Source: Onthophagus taurus
Taxonomy: Eukaryota > Arthropoda > Insecta > Coleoptera > Scarabaeidae
Assembly (NCBI RefSeq): GCF_036711975.1
Contig: NC_091976.1
Coordinates: 28,706,001-28,770,000 of the forward strand
Direction: 5' to 3'
DNA: 64,000 nt
Shown: in pieces, positions 22,962 through 34,749 of the stretch
Position numbering within the stretch: position 1 is the first letter of the stretch
Layout of the letters: each line of letters starts with the position of its first letter
Position numbers and translations under genes: made by a program
The notes under the pieces: generated by a model
Told to the model about the DNA's origin: nothing
Database searches by the model: none
What the model saw: the letters and a program-made list of their open reading frames with translations, nothing else

Positions 22962-25900
22962 ATGGATCACGATAAAGAAGTGAAACTAAAAACGGACTCA
23001 AATCATGTTTATTACGGCGTACACGTCCCTAATTTAGTCGAAACGTTGGAAGAAGTCGAAAAAACGAACGTATTCACCGACAAGGCGGAAGCTTTAAAGC
23101 TGGTGAAGCAATTCAAAAAAGCCAGATTTAAATGTTTTAATTATTACCACGAAGCGGTTGAGTTCGCGACTCACGGTGGGGATACCCCCTTTATTAACAA
23201 CCACAGTTTTAATTCCAACTCAAAAAAAGAACCAGAAAACGAAAATTTATCATGCATTGTAAACGAAAAGTGCCAATTTCGAGGACCAAAATCTCAAGAT
23301 CTGATCAAATTAAGAAAAGCAATCGAGACAAACGACTTAAATTATGTTGAAAAAACGGTTTGGGATAATCCAAGATATTTAATAAGTTCCGGGGATACCC
23401 CTTCGATTTTACAAGAGGGATCTCGATACAATGCTTTACACATTGCGGCGAAATCGAAACATCCTGATATGTGCGAACTCATTTTAAACACGGTGGGGAA
23501 TGTTGATTTTATTGAAAAGCTATATGGGGAAGATGAACACCAAAATTCGGAAGATAGGGTTAAAATTTTACTTGATTTGTATTTAAATACACCCGATAAA
23601 GGAGTTAACGAGACCCCCTTGCATTTCGCCGTTAAATTTGGAGCCTTGAAAGTCGTTGAGGTGTTAGTTTCATATCCCCAGTGTGATAAAAACGTTAGAA
23701 ATAAATATGGTAAACTTCCAAATCAAGTAAGATTAATTTTTATCGTTTAAATTTTTTATAAATAAATTTTTATTCAAGGTTGTTTGTGAACGTTATGAAG
23801 GATATGCTGAAAAATTGAAGGAACAAATTTCGAACTTATTAGAAGATAATTTTTATGTTCCTGTTTTACGATATGAAGGGAATTGTACTCCGCCTGTAAT
23901 TGGAGAACCATTTTCACCAAAAAGCCCACCTGTAAATAATTAATTAATTAATTAAGTATAGTATAACCTTGATATAATGGATTAATATGGGGAAGGGAGT
24001 GGGAAGAGTAGAATCAAATTGACTGAAAAACAATTAAAACTAGAACTACCGTCCTTAATTTATTCATGGTATAGACCAGGGGTTCCCAATTTTGTATACT
24101 GCTACTTCCTTTAGAGGTTGTATTTTTTTGCAACGCCCTTCTAAAAGAGCATGTTTGTTTGTAGCTCTAGCAGACATTAAGATTACTTTATTTATTTACT
24201 ATTTTTATTTAATTGAAGAAAACTCCAAAGAATTTATTTTAATTAATATTATTTATTAAAAAATACAGGGTTATTCACATAAGAACCAACACAGAGGACA
24301 ATAAATTAAAATGATTTAATGTAACTTACCTCTATACTAAGGTACACTCATAACATATACCAAATTTGGTTTAAAATGTTTTAAAAATTGAACCCAACTT
24401 TGAAGGCCTATAACTCCTCAGAGGTACAACTTAGTTACGAGATAAGTTGCGTTAAATCATCGTAATTTATTGTCCTCTACATGTCCCTGCTCTGTGTCGC
24501 TTCTTATGTGAATCTCCCTGTATAACAGTACAGGTGTCCCAATTTTGATGTCCACATAGACTATCTTCGAAACTAAAAGAGATAAAAAAAAAGTAGCTTA
24601 CATGTCATGATCTCGTTTTTCGAGAAAATGCTAATGCCGAAAACTCCGAACAGCTATCGTCTTTTGTTTTCGCCCTATCGACAAAAACTGAAAATTTTGC
24701 GAAAACGACAATCGCGAATATCTCACTTATTATCAAAGATGGAGTATTATAAATAAAACATTATATGGGCAACTTTTTACGAAGAATTTAGTGGCGTAGG
24801 TAGATTTTTTTTCCCATCTTTTATTTTCGAGATTTTAGACGTAACTTTATTTTTTTAAATGGAAACGATAGTTGGCTATGACTTAAAATAATTTGTTATT
24901 TTCTTCTGATAACAAATATACATGTGGTTCAGTTTTTAATCGGGAATCTTTACTAAGATGTAGTACTTGCCAATATAACACAAGTTTTTTATATAGACAT
25001 AGGGTCGCAACTCTTTTGTTTTCGAGCTATGAGCTGTCAAAGTTGAGCCAAAAATTTGCATTTTATCTTTTATTTCGGGTATAAGTAAACCGTAAAATTT
25101 TGTATGTATGTACTACTGGTTAATACCTTATTTTTAACCATACCTTAAACTTCCCTAGCGCCCTCTAAGGGAATGAAATTCACAACCCCTTTGATTTTTT
25201 ATAACAACTTTTTAACGCCATGGTATATTAACATAAAAAAATACGGGTTGTAAGCAATATTATAAAATTGATACTCTTGTTTAATAACAATCAAAAATTA
25301 TTAATTATCATCAACAATTATGAGGATTCACTATAAATGAAACTTACAAGTTCTAAGAGCCAACTTTTAGAATAATTTTAGCTAAACATGGCGACACATT
25401 TTATTTTTTTACACGGAAACTATTAACATTAAGGAAAATACTAAAGAGACAAAAAAGTACCATTAAAGAATGAGCTTTACAACTCATATTTTTTTATGTT
25501 AATATTCTATAGCGTTAAAATTTCTTATAAAAAAAAATCAAGGGGGTGGTGAATTTCATCCCCTTAGAGGGCGCTGGAGAAGTTTAAGGTATACTAGAAA
25601 ATAAGGTCTTAACCAGTAGTACATACGTACAAAGTTTCAAATTCTACGGTTTACTTACAGCCGAAATATAAAACAAACTGTAAACTTTTGGCTCAACTTT
25701 GATCGCTCATAGCTCGAAAACAAAAAAGTTGCGACCCTATGTTTATATAAAAAATTGTGTTATTTTGGTAAGTACTACATCTTAGTAAATTTTCCCGATT
25801 AAAAACTGAACCACCCTGTATATTATAAGGTAGTCGTGTACAAAAAAATTATTGCCTGTTTTTCTGCCAAAAGCACTTTATTTAAATAATTCATACTTTC

Positions 25901-28900
25901 GTATTTGTATTTACTTTTTATTTCTTCTTAACTGTCTTAGAAGATTCTTCTGCTGCTGTATAAATATTGTGGCGCAGTTCGGCAAGATTTTCAATCGGTT
26001 TTTATTTTTAATACACTATTTCTTTTATACAATCCTAATAAAAAATCAAGGGAATTTAGGCCCAGAGAATGAGGAGGCCACGTAATTGAACCAAGACGCC
26101 CAATCCATAACCAGAACAAGCACAATGAGCTGGGCAACCATCTTGTTCAAACCAAATTTCTCTGTAGATATTGAGTGGCACATCTTCTAACAAAGTTGTT
26201 AAATTATTTTGGAGGAAATACAAATAACATACGAAAGTATGATTTTTTTGCAGAAAAACAGGCAATAATATTTTTTAGTAAAAGAGAAATGGCAAGTGTT
26301 ATACCATTTTGGAATCATCACTAAATAGGCCATCATTTTAAATAACTTGCCAAGGGTGATGTACTACCCCTTTTTTTAGAAATCGTGTGTCAAACTTAAT
26401 AGACATAAATTCTTTCAACCTTAACTCAATCAAACTAATATACTTTTAATATACTCATGTATATTGTTTATATAATTTAACATTGGAATTAGATCTTCTT
26501 TGGTGCTCTTCCCATAAACAAAAAACATCATCTATATCTAATTCATTTTTTGATGTTGTTGGAATAAGGATTCTGTTTGTTTATAATATAATTTTTCTCA
26601 ATGTAATCTAAATATACAGGAATTGAGGATTAAAATTAAATTTTTTAAAGCAACTGAGGAAGAGGTCATTTAATTTTCACCGTACTTTAAGTTTATTTTA
26701 ATAAAATATGGTTGAGGAAGGAAAAAATTACAAATTAATCTTCTTCAGAAATAACTCCCTATTCGTCATTTTTGGATTGGGTTTGGATGTGTTGGCAGAA
26801 GCATATTGATGGTTTCAAAAAGAAACGAAATAAATTTAAAGTCGGTTGAATATATCTCTATTACAGGGCTCTCTAGAAAATTTCCATGAAAAGTCTTGGC
26901 GATATGTCCTAAAATGCTTGTTGCGCGCTTCTGCTGCCGCCTCAGATAGTTAAATTAATAATTAATATATTGTGCATTGTCGGTGACATTGGATGCCAAG
27001 GGTATAAGTGCATATTAGTCGTATTTTTCCACATCTATCAAGAATCCGCTTGAAATGATTTCCAGTATGATTTTCAACCTATAAATGAACTCGTAACTGA
27101 TGCCTGTAATCTCTGAAGCTAATTTCGGATCCTCAAAAAATCTCCTGCTCGTGTTGCCATTATTTGAATTACCGAAATTTGCTTTTGACAACCAGTTTCT
27201 TTGCGAAATTTGGCCTATATTTCTATTTTCCTCTTCTTTTCTGTTTTTCTTTACAGGCAATTTGTATGCTTTCAAAAAATCTTATCCTTGCATGTAAAAT
27301 TGACAGCCCAAATTCAATAGCTTCAAATAAAATTTGTTTTTTTGTTATTCACTTGGTTGAAGTCTTTGGAAGTCGCACCACAAATGTAGTAACAACTTGT
27401 AGATGTTGTGCCAGTAGCTGCGTTTCAGCCTTTTCGGTCAACCATTGAGATTATGAACAGATGTTTGACGAAAAACTTCTTTCCATCAATATCAACCTCA
27501 GTTTATGGAAGAGTTTATAGAATTTTGGACGTTTTTATCTCTTCATTTGTGACATGATGTCTCTATTAGAGTCAATGATATCTCTATCGTTCTCAGATTT
27601 TCATTCTTCACACTGCTCATCAGACGATTTATCATCTAAAACTTTCCTCGTTGCTTTATCTTTTTCAAAAACTTTCTTTCTTGGCACCTCATGGAAGAAC
27701 AATCCTTCAACAACATCAACAATTCGCCTTTTTGACTTCTTGTCTTTTCTACTAGCTATTTCATCATTTCGTTTTTTGGGGTTCACATCTTGTGATTTTT
27801 CTTTCACCTGCTTTGGGAAATGGACGAATATTTTCAGGGGAGACAAATGGTGTAGCTTGAGGCTTCTTGTTTTGTTCCTCAGTTTTTCCAACAGACAAAG
27901 ATCTTACATAAGACGACAAATAGTCCATAAAAGTAGATGAAAATCCATATCTGGAAATGACTTCTTCTAATATATCAAAAAATATTTTCACGTTTTCTGG
28001 AATGAAACTAGTTATCCTAGTTAAAGTTGTAGCTTCAGGAGCTGTAATGGATAATGACGAGTTTTTCTTCATAAAATTTAAAAACCAATCTTTACCATTT
28101 CATTTATAGCATATATATATTTAAATGTGTTGATGTATTAAGTAGATAGTATTAATAGTATGACTTTAAAAATATTATATCCGTTATATCGAAATTATAT
28201 TGTATTATTAATATAAATATTTTTTTAGAGTTTTGATGTGGATCCATTTAAACCTCGATTGGAAATTCACGCATATGCCGGACCGATGGAAAAAAAAGAG
28301 GCTGATAAATTTCGTAAAATTTGGAAAACTCCACCACGTTCGATTTCAAAACAATCATTCGACCGAAAACGTCGCCTCTCAAACAGTTTAGACTCGGATT
28401 TTTCTTACAATTTAAAGCTGCGTGATCCCGAGAAAGGTTTAGAAACGGTTGGACGTGAATTAGCAACGAAATACAACGTAAATTGGAAAGAGTATTGGCC
28501 GTTTTTAGATGATTTCGTCGATTTGTGTTCGGATGATGGTTTAAAACGCTTTGAAACGTTTTTATCGCAAAAAGTAGATACAAATTTTTCGAATCACAAC
28601 TCTCCCAAACGGTTAGTTTTTGAAACTAAACCGGCTGATAACTCAAATAATTCCACGATGGAAAGTTTGTGTCGAAAATTGGAGTCAATGTGTATTTTGG
28701 ATGATTCCTCGATTATTTTAAATGAAAATCCCGACTTTGTTTGTCCTTACGTGTGTTTGGAGCGATCATTAAAAATTTTTGCAACTCGAATTTCGAACGT
28801 TTTAAAAAAATTTAATAATTTTATTAATTTCCAAAGCTCTTTAACGGCTGAAATTAAACTTTTCGAACAATTAATCGTTAGTTACGTGGACGATAAACGC

Positions 28901-29832
28901 TTCGTTGACGTGAATATGCAAAAATCGCACCACCGTTTAGCCGTTTTGATCGCTTCTGGTGGTTTTTTAACGCAAGAAATTCAAATAAAAATAACCGAAA
29001 TTTTAACGTTGAATTTAGAGATTAATAAACATTTAGAATGCGTTTTAAAGAACGTTTTGAGCGCTCCTAATCATTTTACGACTATGTGTGAAGAAGAAAA
29101 CTCTCAAAAAATGTGGGAAAACACGGAAGAATGTTGTTGTATTTTTGTAACAAAACCAACAAAATTAAAATATAGTTTAAGAAGAAAAAACAACGGTGTT
29201 AAAACAACCGGAAACGCCAATAACAACTCGTATTTTAATAATGTATCTAAATCTCTGTTTAAAGTAAAAAATTCCAATCTTAAAAACGACGATCTTTTTA
29301 CTTTTAATAGCACTTCTTCGGATGAATCTTCAGAAGAAGATGAATTTTTTACACCACCCTCTAGTCCATCATTAATGATGAACGATTTCGACGAAGATAT
29401 TGACGAATATGATAGTTTTGACGACAGTTTTTTACCGGAAACCGACGTTTTTATAGAAGGGTAACAAAAATGATAATAAATTAATCAAATTTGAATCAAT
29501 TTTCTTTTAGATCTGAACCAAGTAAAATAGACAGAGACGTTTACAACGCTTTAAAACAAGCCTCATCGAAAATAAACCCACACGATTTTCCTAACATTTA
29601 CAAATGGAGACATACTTTAAGTTTTTATACGGAATTCGAACAAGAAAATTGGGCAAGTCCAAAACCAGCGGGGAATTTGGGGAATTTAAAAACATCCACT
29701 CCGTGTAAAATTAATTCGAATCTTAGTTTTAATTCGCCCGCATCGCCAAAGTCATGGTTTAGAATAACCGGACTGAATTCTCCCAGAGCTAGCTTAAATA
29801 TGAATAGGACTAGGTTAAGTTTTAATGAGTAA
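22962..29832 (+). CDS. ANKLE2-like ankyrin-repeat protein, 4 exons
   Basis: Exons: 22962-23726, 23779-23931, 28229-29460 and 29511-29832. All are GT-AG and in phase, encoding 823 residues. ANKLE2 acts at the endoplasmic reticulum and nuclear envelope, where with PP2A and VRK1 it controls BAF dephosphorylation during nuclear envelope reassembly. Visible order: a viroplasmin/RNase H1 N-terminal-like fold (YYGVHVP, KQFKKARFKCF, residues about 17-70); GPKSQDLIKLRKAIE and NPRYLI.SGD (about 108-145); ankyrin units (YNALHIAAKSKHPDMCELIL, DLYLNTPDKG, TPLHFAVKFG, about 150-250); RNKYGKLP; FYVPVLR; AYAGPM..EADKFRKIWKTPPR; DPEKGLETVGRELA; WKEYWPFLDDFVDL; and C-terminal EPSKIDRDVYNAL, DPH.FP-type and WASPKPAG segments. 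An acidic, Ser-rich tail precedes exon 4. No LEM domain or N-terminal membrane helix is encoded from this start. Intron 2 (4297 bp) is filled with transposon debris. Confidence 0.93.
24264..24522. mobile_element. Small TIR element with TACAGGG ends
   Basis: TACAGGGTTATTCACATAAG at the left is mirrored by CTTATGTGAATCTCCCTGTA at the right. Matching inner text (ACAGAGGACAATAAATT / AATTTATTGTCCTCT) gives arms of about 70 bases. It lies in ANKLE2 intron 2. Confidence 0.75.
24529..24895. mobile_element. Truncated TACAGGTG-type element fragment
   Basis: It starts TACAGGTGTCCCAATTTTGA, a terminus style shared with its neighbours (24264-24522, 24905-25825) and with 32726. The opposite end is not visible, so it is probably cut by the adjacent fold-back. 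The right limit is uncertain and no coding sequence is seen. Confidence 0.4.
24905..25825. mobile_element. Fold-back element, arms about 330 bp
   Basis: The left arm begins near 24908 (TGGTTCAGTTTTTAATCGGG). The right arm ends near 25822 with CCCGATTAAAAACTGAACCA then CCCTGTATA. Mirrored text includes AAACATAGGGTCGCAAC-type, AGCTATGAG / CTCATAGCT and CCTTAGAGGGCGCT-type blocks. The loop is about 25240-25470 and no intact ORF is present. Confidence 0.8.
25850..26270 (-). pseudogene. Mariner-like transposase fragment
   Basis: Minus-strand reading gives TTLLEDVPLNIYREIWFEQD, then GCPAHCA, a frameshift, WIGRLGSITWPPHSL, LDFLLG and ENLAELRHNIYTA. These match the catalytic-domain end of Tc1/mariner transposases (FQQDGAPPH, WPPRSPDLTPLDF). 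About 45 bases at each end are inverted copies of each other (CTTTCGTATTTG / ACGAAAG plus GCCTGTTTTTCTGC / GCAGAAAAACAGGC). The fragment may therefore have been captured inside a small palindromic element. Confidence 0.75.
27015..27425 (-). pseudogene. Fragment of an uncharacterised arthropod transposon protein
   Basis: Minus-strand text reads SKANFGNSNNGNTSRRFFED, then PKLASEITGISYEFIYRLKI, preceded after a frame shift by a QVNNKK-type and LQF-type segment. I recognise the NDGNT.RRFF / EITGI signature from multi-copy, transposon-associated insect proteins whose function is not described. It is truncated and frame-shifted. Confidence 0.6.
27590..28072 (-). pseudogene. Tigger/pogo-type transposase remnant
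   Basis: It begins LSITAPEATTLTRITSFIPE, VKIFFDILEEVISRYGFS, then jumps without the DDE core to SPENIRPFPKAGERK and a basic Lys-rich tail. Both halves resemble DDE_1 (Tigger/jerky) transposases (PEATSLSRATSFN..NV..FF and the SPE.IRPFPKA tail). It is therefore an internally deleted copy with a frame shift near 27890. Confidence 0.7.
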
Positions 29833-29969
29833 ATGGTTTGTTGATATTGTATTAATTTGTTAAAAAAAAATACAAATAATATTTTCTTATTGGTATTTGA
29901 TTAATAAAGTAAATTATTTTAATTCCAAGGAGGGTAGAATTTAAAAATCTTATTGATGGTAAATTTGAA

Positions 29970-30065
29970 ACTTTCTAGTTCGTGGAATAGTGTTAGTTCT
30001 AGTGATAGTGTTGAAATAAACCTAGAATTAACACTTGACTTAGAACTAGAAACATTCGAGTTTAA
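29970..30065. repeat. CTAG-rich inverted-repeat element, copy 2
   Basis: CTAGTTCGTGGAATAGTGTT, then AACACTTGACTTAGAACTAG and AAACATTCGAGTTTAACCAT. This is the same motif order as at 6750-7170. It lies just downstream of ANKLE2. Confidence 0.55.
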
Positions 30066-30204
30066 CCATGTTAACTCTTACTGGTGCAGTGGTACAAAAA
30101 ATAAACCACCTAAATTTTCACCCAACTGACCACCAATTCAAAATTATTTTCCTACTTTCGCAATAACCAGCTCAAATCCGACACCATATTCTCTGTTTCA
30201 ACTA

Positions 30205-30800
30205 TTTTTAGGTTTTTCAGGCAACCTTGAAGAACAAATGCGTACTAGAAAACATTACAGGAGAACGACGTGCGGAGAAATAAATGTTTTTTTTTTAGGA
30301 ATTAATTTACTTATGAGGATCAAGCATTGGCCAAGTTACAAAGATGCACCAGATCTACGTGATTCTTACATTAGCTCTCTTATGACGCAAAAAAGATTTG
30401 GTTTTCTATTAGGACACTTGCATATCAATCATTATTCTGCTATGCCTAATAGTGTTTCGGAATATTTTGATCGTCTTTATAAATTATAACCATTGTTAGA
30501 TCATTTAGAAAAAGCTTTTAAGTATTGTCTTTTATCAAGTGAAGTTGCCAAACTTCTGCTATATTTATATAATATTTATGTTGGAAAATCCCAGGATTAA
30601 CTTTTACGTACACCTTTTATCAAATTACCACGATCCTGAAGATTGCAGGAAAGGTAGTAGAAGAGGAAAAAATAGAATAGTGTCGATAAATTCGATCAAC
30701 TTTTAGCTAACTACTAAATATATCGTCAAACCAACAAATGGTGGCATCGTATATTTTTCAAATTCGTATATGCTAAAATAATGGATATACAATCCTTTAC
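30205..30800 (+). pseudogene. piggyBac transposase remnant, internally deleted
   Basis: Plus strand reads FFLGINLLMRIKHWPSYKDA, PDLRDSYISSLMTQKRFGFL, HLHINHYSAMPN and FDRLYKL, then stop. After a deletion it reads DKFDQLLANY, stop, IYRQTNKWWHRIFFKF. These are the N-terminal and C-terminal parts of the PGBD transposase family (F.GVNLLM, APDLRD.YIS, VD..DQL, WW.RIF). The DDD catalytic core is missing. Confidence 0.85.
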
Positions 30801-30804
30801 CTCT

Positions 30805-32725
30805 AAGGTACAGGTATATAAAATTAATTTTTGACTTTGGAAACTTCAAATTTGGTATAACCTAACTTCAAACGTTCCTTTATAACTTCAAAAAGTTTAA
30901 TTTCTTAAACCCTTCCAGTTTTGGAGAAAATAATATTTTTCTTTAACCTCAATTTCAATTGATTTCAAAATCTGCGATTTTAAAAAATATATATAAAATT
31001 AATTTTTGACTTTGGAAACTTTAAATTTGGTATAACCTAACCTCAAACGTTCCATTATAACCTCAAAAAGTTTGATTTCTCAAACCCTTTCCGTTTTGGA
31101 GAAAACAATTTTTTCTTTAACCTCGATTTCAATTGATTTCAAATAAAATCAACGATTTTAAAAAATATATATTAAATTAATTTTTGATTTTGGAAATTTC
31201 AAATTTGGTATAACCTAACCTAAAACGTTCGTTTATAACCTGAAAAAGTTTCATTTCTTAAACCCTTCCCGTTTTCGAAAAAACAATTTTTTTCTTTAAC
31301 CTCGATTTCAATTGATTTCAAATAAAATCAACGATTTTAAAAATATATATAAAATTAATGTTAGACTTTAGAAATTTCAAATTTGGAATAACCTAACCTC
31401 AAACGTTCCTTTATAACCCCAAAAAGTTTCATTTCTTAAACCCTTCCCGTTTTGGAGAAAATAATATTTTTCTTTAACCTCAACTTCAATTGATATCAAA
31501 ATCTGCGATTTTAAAAAATATATATAAAATTAATTTTTGACTTTGGAAACTTCAAATTTGGTATAACCTAACCTTAAACGTTCCGTTATAACCTCAAAAA
31601 GTTTCATTTCTTAAACCCTTTCCGTTTTGGAGAAAATAATATGTTTCTTTAACCTCGATTTCAATTGATTTCAAATGAAATCAATGATTTTAAAAAATAT
31701 ATATAAAATTAATTTTTGACTTTGTAAACTTCAAATTTGGTAGAACCTAACCTAAAACGTTCCTTTATAACCTCAAAAAGTTTCATTTCTTAAACCCTTC
31801 TCGTTTTGGAGAAAATAATATTTTTCTTTAACCTCAATTGATTTCAAAATCAGCGATTTTAAAAAATATATATAAAATTAATTTTTGACTTTGGAAACTT
31901 CAAATTTGGTATAACCTAACCTCAAACGTTCCATTATAACCTCAAAAAGTTTCATTTCTTAAACCCTTCCAGTTTTGGAGAAAACAATTTTTTTTTAACC
32001 ACGAATTCAATTGATTTCAAATGAAATCAACGATTTTAAAAATATATATAAAATTAATTTTTGATTTTGGAAACTTCAAAATTGGTACAACCTAACCTCA
32101 AACGTTCCTTTATAACCTCAAAAAGTTTCATTTCTTAAACCCTTCCCGTTTTGGAGAAAATAATATTTTTCTTTCACCTCGATTTCTAATGAAATCAACG
32201 ATTTTAAAAAATATATATAAAATTAATTTTTGACTGGAAACTTCAAATTTGGTAGAACCTAACCTAAAACGTTCCTTTATAACCTCAAAAAATTTTATTT
32301 CTTAAACCCATTCCGTTTTGGAGAAAATAATATGTTTCTTTAACCTCGTTTTCAAATGAAATTACCGATTTTAAAAAATATATATAAAATTAATTTTTGA
32401 CTTTGGAAACTTCAAATTTGGTAGAACCTAACCTAAAACGTTCCTTTATAACCCCAAAAAGTTTCATTTCTTAAACCCTTCCCGTTTTGGAGAAAATAAT
32501 ATTTTTCTTTAACCTCAATTTCAATTGATATCAAAATCAACGATTTTAAAAAATATATATAAAATTAATTTTTGACTTTGGAAACTTCAAATTTGGTATA
32601 ACCTAACCTCAAACGTTCCATTATAACCTCAAAAAGTTTTATTTCTTAAACCCTTCCCGTTTTGGAGAAAATAATATTTTTCTTTAACCTCAATTGATGT
32701 CAAAATCAGCGATTTTAAAAAATAT
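30805..32725 (-). repeat. About 177-bp satellite, 11 copies, inverse orientation
   Basis: The marker CCTAACCTCAAACGTTCC recurs near 30861, 31036, 31214, 31392, 31567, 31746 and onward to about 32600. The sequence is the reverse complement of the 20341-22012 family (CAAATTTGGTATAACCTAAC, TATAACCTCAAAAAGTTTCA). Copies are more diverged than in the SMPD2 intron array. Confidence 0.9.
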
Positions 32726-33629
32726 ACAGGTGTATCTGAATGACGTGCCCAAACTTCTGGGGGTGATTCTTTAGGCAATTTTAAGGGTACTTTCTTATAT
32801 AAACTATGAGCGATTTCGACTCCCCTGCGGAGCTATGCCTCTTCAAAAATGGCGAAAAATTTTGATTTAATTTTTTTTTCTCATAAACCATAAACGCTAG
32901 GAAAATGAAATTTGGGGAATATGTTTAACTCATAATAGGGCACGTTTTGACCCTATTTGTACTTGCAACCTACTCTTCTAAACTACTAAACATAACCACC
33001 TCCTTTACATTTTTGCTAAAATTTTTTGTATGAAGATGATAAATACATTAGCAAAATTGTACATAGGTGGATACTTCCCGTTAAATAACGAGGTTGTCGA
33101 TCAAAAGTTGAATGAAATTTTAATATAGAAATCTTGGTAGGGTTTGCAATCTTTGTCAAAAATATTTTTGACGTTTAAATGTCAGTGCTTTTCTTACTAT
33201 TATTATTGTTTACTTAAACTTCTATCGCATTTACGCTCGTTCATTAGACGTTTCAAAATTTAAATAAAACAAATTAAGATCCTAAAAAATCAATGAAAGT
33301 GAGCCTCCTAATGTGGTTTCCCCCTTAAGCATTCAACAAAATGCAATGTGAGTTAGGCAACTTATCTAACATAACCTAACTTTCTAAAATTTTTATTTTT
33401 TCGTTTAAAGCTGAAAATCCCCTGCATTAATTTACTTGGAAAAAACGTTAAGTAGGTTTAAAACCGGTGTAATTTATAAAAATCCACCAGTTTATCAGAA
33501 TCATATGATTCATAATCCCAACAATGACGTTTTGAATGTTCGTGTTGATAAAACTGCGCGAACTTAACCAAGAAATACAAGAACTTTTTTCAAGATAAAG
33601 TTATAATTTAGAGTTATTTTTTTCTAAAA
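32726..33629. other. Transposon-end fragment and upstream region of ALG-2
   Basis: It begins TACAGGTGTATCTGAATGAC, a terminus like those in the ANKLE2 intron, and runs to about 33060 without a visible partner end. The remaining 570 bases precede the ALG-2 start and show AT-rich text with no clear TATA box. Confidence 0.4.
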
Positions 33630-34357
<728 letters not shown>

Positions 34358-34596
34358 ACATTTTCGTTCTTTTTTTATGTGGGGTTACAATAAATATATA
34401 TATACGTATTTTATATGGTTAATATTACGATTTAACTCAGTTTAGATTTTCAAATCGTTCCAAAAGATATTTGAGGCTTAAATGATTTAAAAATTAAAAA
34501 AAAATTGGTGTTGGTTACATTTATTTTCAATCTAACCTAATTAATATAAAATAAATCTATATAATCTGATTTATTGGTTTAAATTCTACGGAAATA

Positions 34597-34746
34597 CACT
34601 GTATTAATTAATTCTCCTACTTGAAGTCATCATTGCAAGTATGCAACCAATATCGCAGTATTGGTATCGCAATACGCGATTTGCGATATTGGTTGCATAC
34701 TTGCAATGATGACGTCAGGTACGATAATTAATTAATTAACACATTG
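34597..34746. mobile_element. MITE copy 2, abutting the IDS stop codon
   Basis: It is flanked by TA on both sides (34595-34596 and 34747-34748). Ends are CACTGTATTAATTAATT and AATTAATTAACACATTG, with internal GTATGCAACCAATATCGC mirrored by GCGATATTGGTTGCATAC. Length is 150 bp. Confidence 0.88.
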
Positions 34747-34749
34747 TAT

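Noticed and set aside
28248-29313. Minus-strand frames within ANKLE2 exon 3.
   Set aside because: They are shadows of the well-supported plus-strand exon.
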